Source: Acidobacteriaceae bacterium (GTDB taxonomy: Bacteria; Acidobacteriota; Terriglobia; Terriglobales; Acidobacteriaceae). Taken from it: a stretch of 6,085 bases of DNA. The position numbers were made by a program, and so were the translations under genes. The notes below the pieces were generated by a model. That model was not told the DNA's origin. It was given only the letters and a program-made list of their open reading frames with translations, and did no database searches. The DNA lies in assembly GCA_030040395.1 (NCBI GenBank), contig JASHTU010000160.1:1-6085 (forward strand), written 5' to 3'. This document shows positions 5,571 to 6,085 of this stretch, piece by piece. Position 1 is the stretch's first letter, and every line of letters begins with the position of its first letter.

Positions 5571-5942
5571 ATGGCTGTGCAAATGAGAACCATGCTCGCG
5601 GTCGCCGATAACTCCGGCGCGCGCAAGCTGCAGGTGATTCTGCCTCTGGGCGGCGGGTTGGGCGTCAAGGCCAGGCTCGGCGACATTGTCACCGCGGCGG
5701 TGAAGGAAGCCTCGCCCGACGGGGCCGTGAAGAAGGGCAAGGTGGTGAAGGCGGTCATCGTGCGCACGCGCAAGGAGCAGCGGCGGCGCGACGGCACCTA
5801 TATCCGCTTCGACGAGAACGCGGCCGTGGTCATCGGCGACGATCACGAGCCGGTGGGCACGCGCGTCTTCGGGCCCGTGGCCCGCGAGCTGCGCGAGAAG
5901 AAGTTTTTGAAGATTGCGTCGCTGGCGCCGGAAGTGGTGTAA
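5571..5942 (+). CDS. rplN: 50S ribosomal protein L14
   Basis: L14 is a β-barrel protein of the subunit interface, contacting 16S rRNA and L19 and serving in many bacteria as the binding site of the silencing factor RsfS. The product has 123 residues, one more than the usual 122, because it starts MAVQMRTML where many homologues have MIQ. Landmarks are VADNSGARK (11–19), [11 protein letters not shown] (37–47), [15 protein letters not shown] (54–68), IRFDENA (78–84) and [13 protein letters not shown] (96–108), ending SLAPEVV. The ATG is supported by GGAGAAG ending 5 nt upstream. In the E. coli layout it would open the spc operon; here the spacer before it has the same architecture as the spacers inside the S10 part, so a single transcript is likely. 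Confidence 0.99.
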   Translation: MAVQMRTMLAVADNSGARKLQVILPLGGGLGVKARLGDIVTAAVKEASPDGAVKKGKVVKAVIVRTRKEQRRRDGTYIRFDENAAVVIGDDHEPVGTRVFGPVARELREKKFLKIASLAPEVV

Positions 5943-5952
5943 CAGCAGCCGT

Positions 5953-6050
5953 CAGCTTTTAGCTCTTAGGCCTTAGCCCTTCGTGCTGAATCGAACGGTC
6001 GCGAGTTCGCGAGTTGGGCTGAGAGCTAAAGGTTAATAGCTAATAGCTGC
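5953..6050. repeat. Heptad inverted repeat in the rplN–rplX spacer
   Basis: The left arm (about 5953–5980) reads AGCTTT, TAGCTCT, TAGGCCT, TAGCCCT. The right arm (about 6016–6050) reads GGCTGAG, AGCTAAA, GGTTAAT, AGCTAAT, AGCTGC. The arms match as inverted complements at about 21 of 27 positions. The centre holds a tandem pair of the 8-mer TCGCGAGT (5999–6006 and 6007–6014). The rplX ribosome site TTGGAGAAGAA lies outside the right arm. Confidence 0.83.
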
Positions 6051-6064
6051 TTATTGGAGAAGAA

Positions 6065-6085
6065 ATGCAGAGCCTGAATATTCAT
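6065..6085 (+). CDS. rplX: Probable 50S ribosomal protein L24, first seven codons only
   Basis: An ATG follows a good ribosome site (GGAG at 6056–6059, 5 nt before the start) and opens a frame reading MQSLNIH to the end of the window. Seven residues are too few to identify a protein on their own. The call rests mainly on position: rplX follows rplN in nearly all bacterial spc clusters, and the spacer has the same layout as those before other genes here. Seeing the usual RxxDxVxVIAGKDKGK-type continuation beyond the window would settle it. Confidence 0.72.

Noticed and set aside
5523..5846. Minus-strand frame opposite rplN
   Set aside because: It is antisense to the intact L14 gene and ends in repeat-derived residues. 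It has no independent support.
366..6064. CRISPR array
   Set aside because: The 7-nt units are too short and abut without spacers, the inverted arms lie in separate intergenic regions, and no cas gene is present.
366..6064. Classical MITE or insertion-sequence remnants
   Set aside because: I see no fixed element ends, target-site duplications or transposase fragments. Arm lengths vary and the arms are tandem heptads. An unknown mobile mechanism stays possible, but a named element cannot be supported.

Overview
The window is a stretch of a bacterial S10–spc ribosomal-protein operon, all on the + strand. It is cut at both ends: it opens inside rplC (L3) and closes seven codons into what is almost certainly rplX (L24). 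The order is rplC–rplD–rplW–rplB–rpsS–rplV–rpsC–rplP–rpmC–rpsQ–rplN–(rplX), the canonical bacterial order with the S10 and spc parts joined. Every complete gene is intact, carries its family's signature motifs and is close to its usual length. There is no RNA gene, no transposase and no accessory gene.

The organism is a high-GC bacterium. The style of the proteins (for example the L2 N-terminus and Lys/Ala/Glu-rich C-terminal tails on L3, L4, L22 and L29) together with the repeat-filled spacers suggests an acidobacterium of the Koribacter/Terriglobia type. That placement is inference from memory, not a search result.

The unusual part lies between the genes. Ribosomal operons are normally tightly packed. 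Here three junctions are tight (rplD/rplW overlap 1 nt, rplV–rpsC 22 nt, rpmC/rpsQ overlap 4 nt), but the other eight are 110–159 nt long. Each of those eight is built to one plan. Just after the stop codon lies a left arm of degenerate 7-nt tandem units, pyrimidine-rich on the mRNA strand (type TAGCTYC). Next comes a 25–80 nt non-repeated centre. Then, just before the next ribosome-binding site, lies a right arm of 7-nt units of the complementary type (AGCTRGA). Left and right arms are inverted repeats, so each spacer could fold into a long intercistronic hairpin. The two arms of one spacer match each other closely, including the order of odd units, while the unit sequence differs between spacers. 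The rpsC–rplP spacer uses a different heptamer (AGTTCAC/GTGAACT).

The genes jointly supply proteins of the large subunit (L3, L4, L23, L2, L22, L16, L29, L14, L24) and small subunit (S19, S3, S17), presumably from one polycistronic mRNA. The hairpin-forming spacers could influence translation coupling, mRNA processing or decay. In two cases (rpsS, rpmC) the Shine–Dalgarno sequence is itself part of a heptad unit and would be paired in the folded form.
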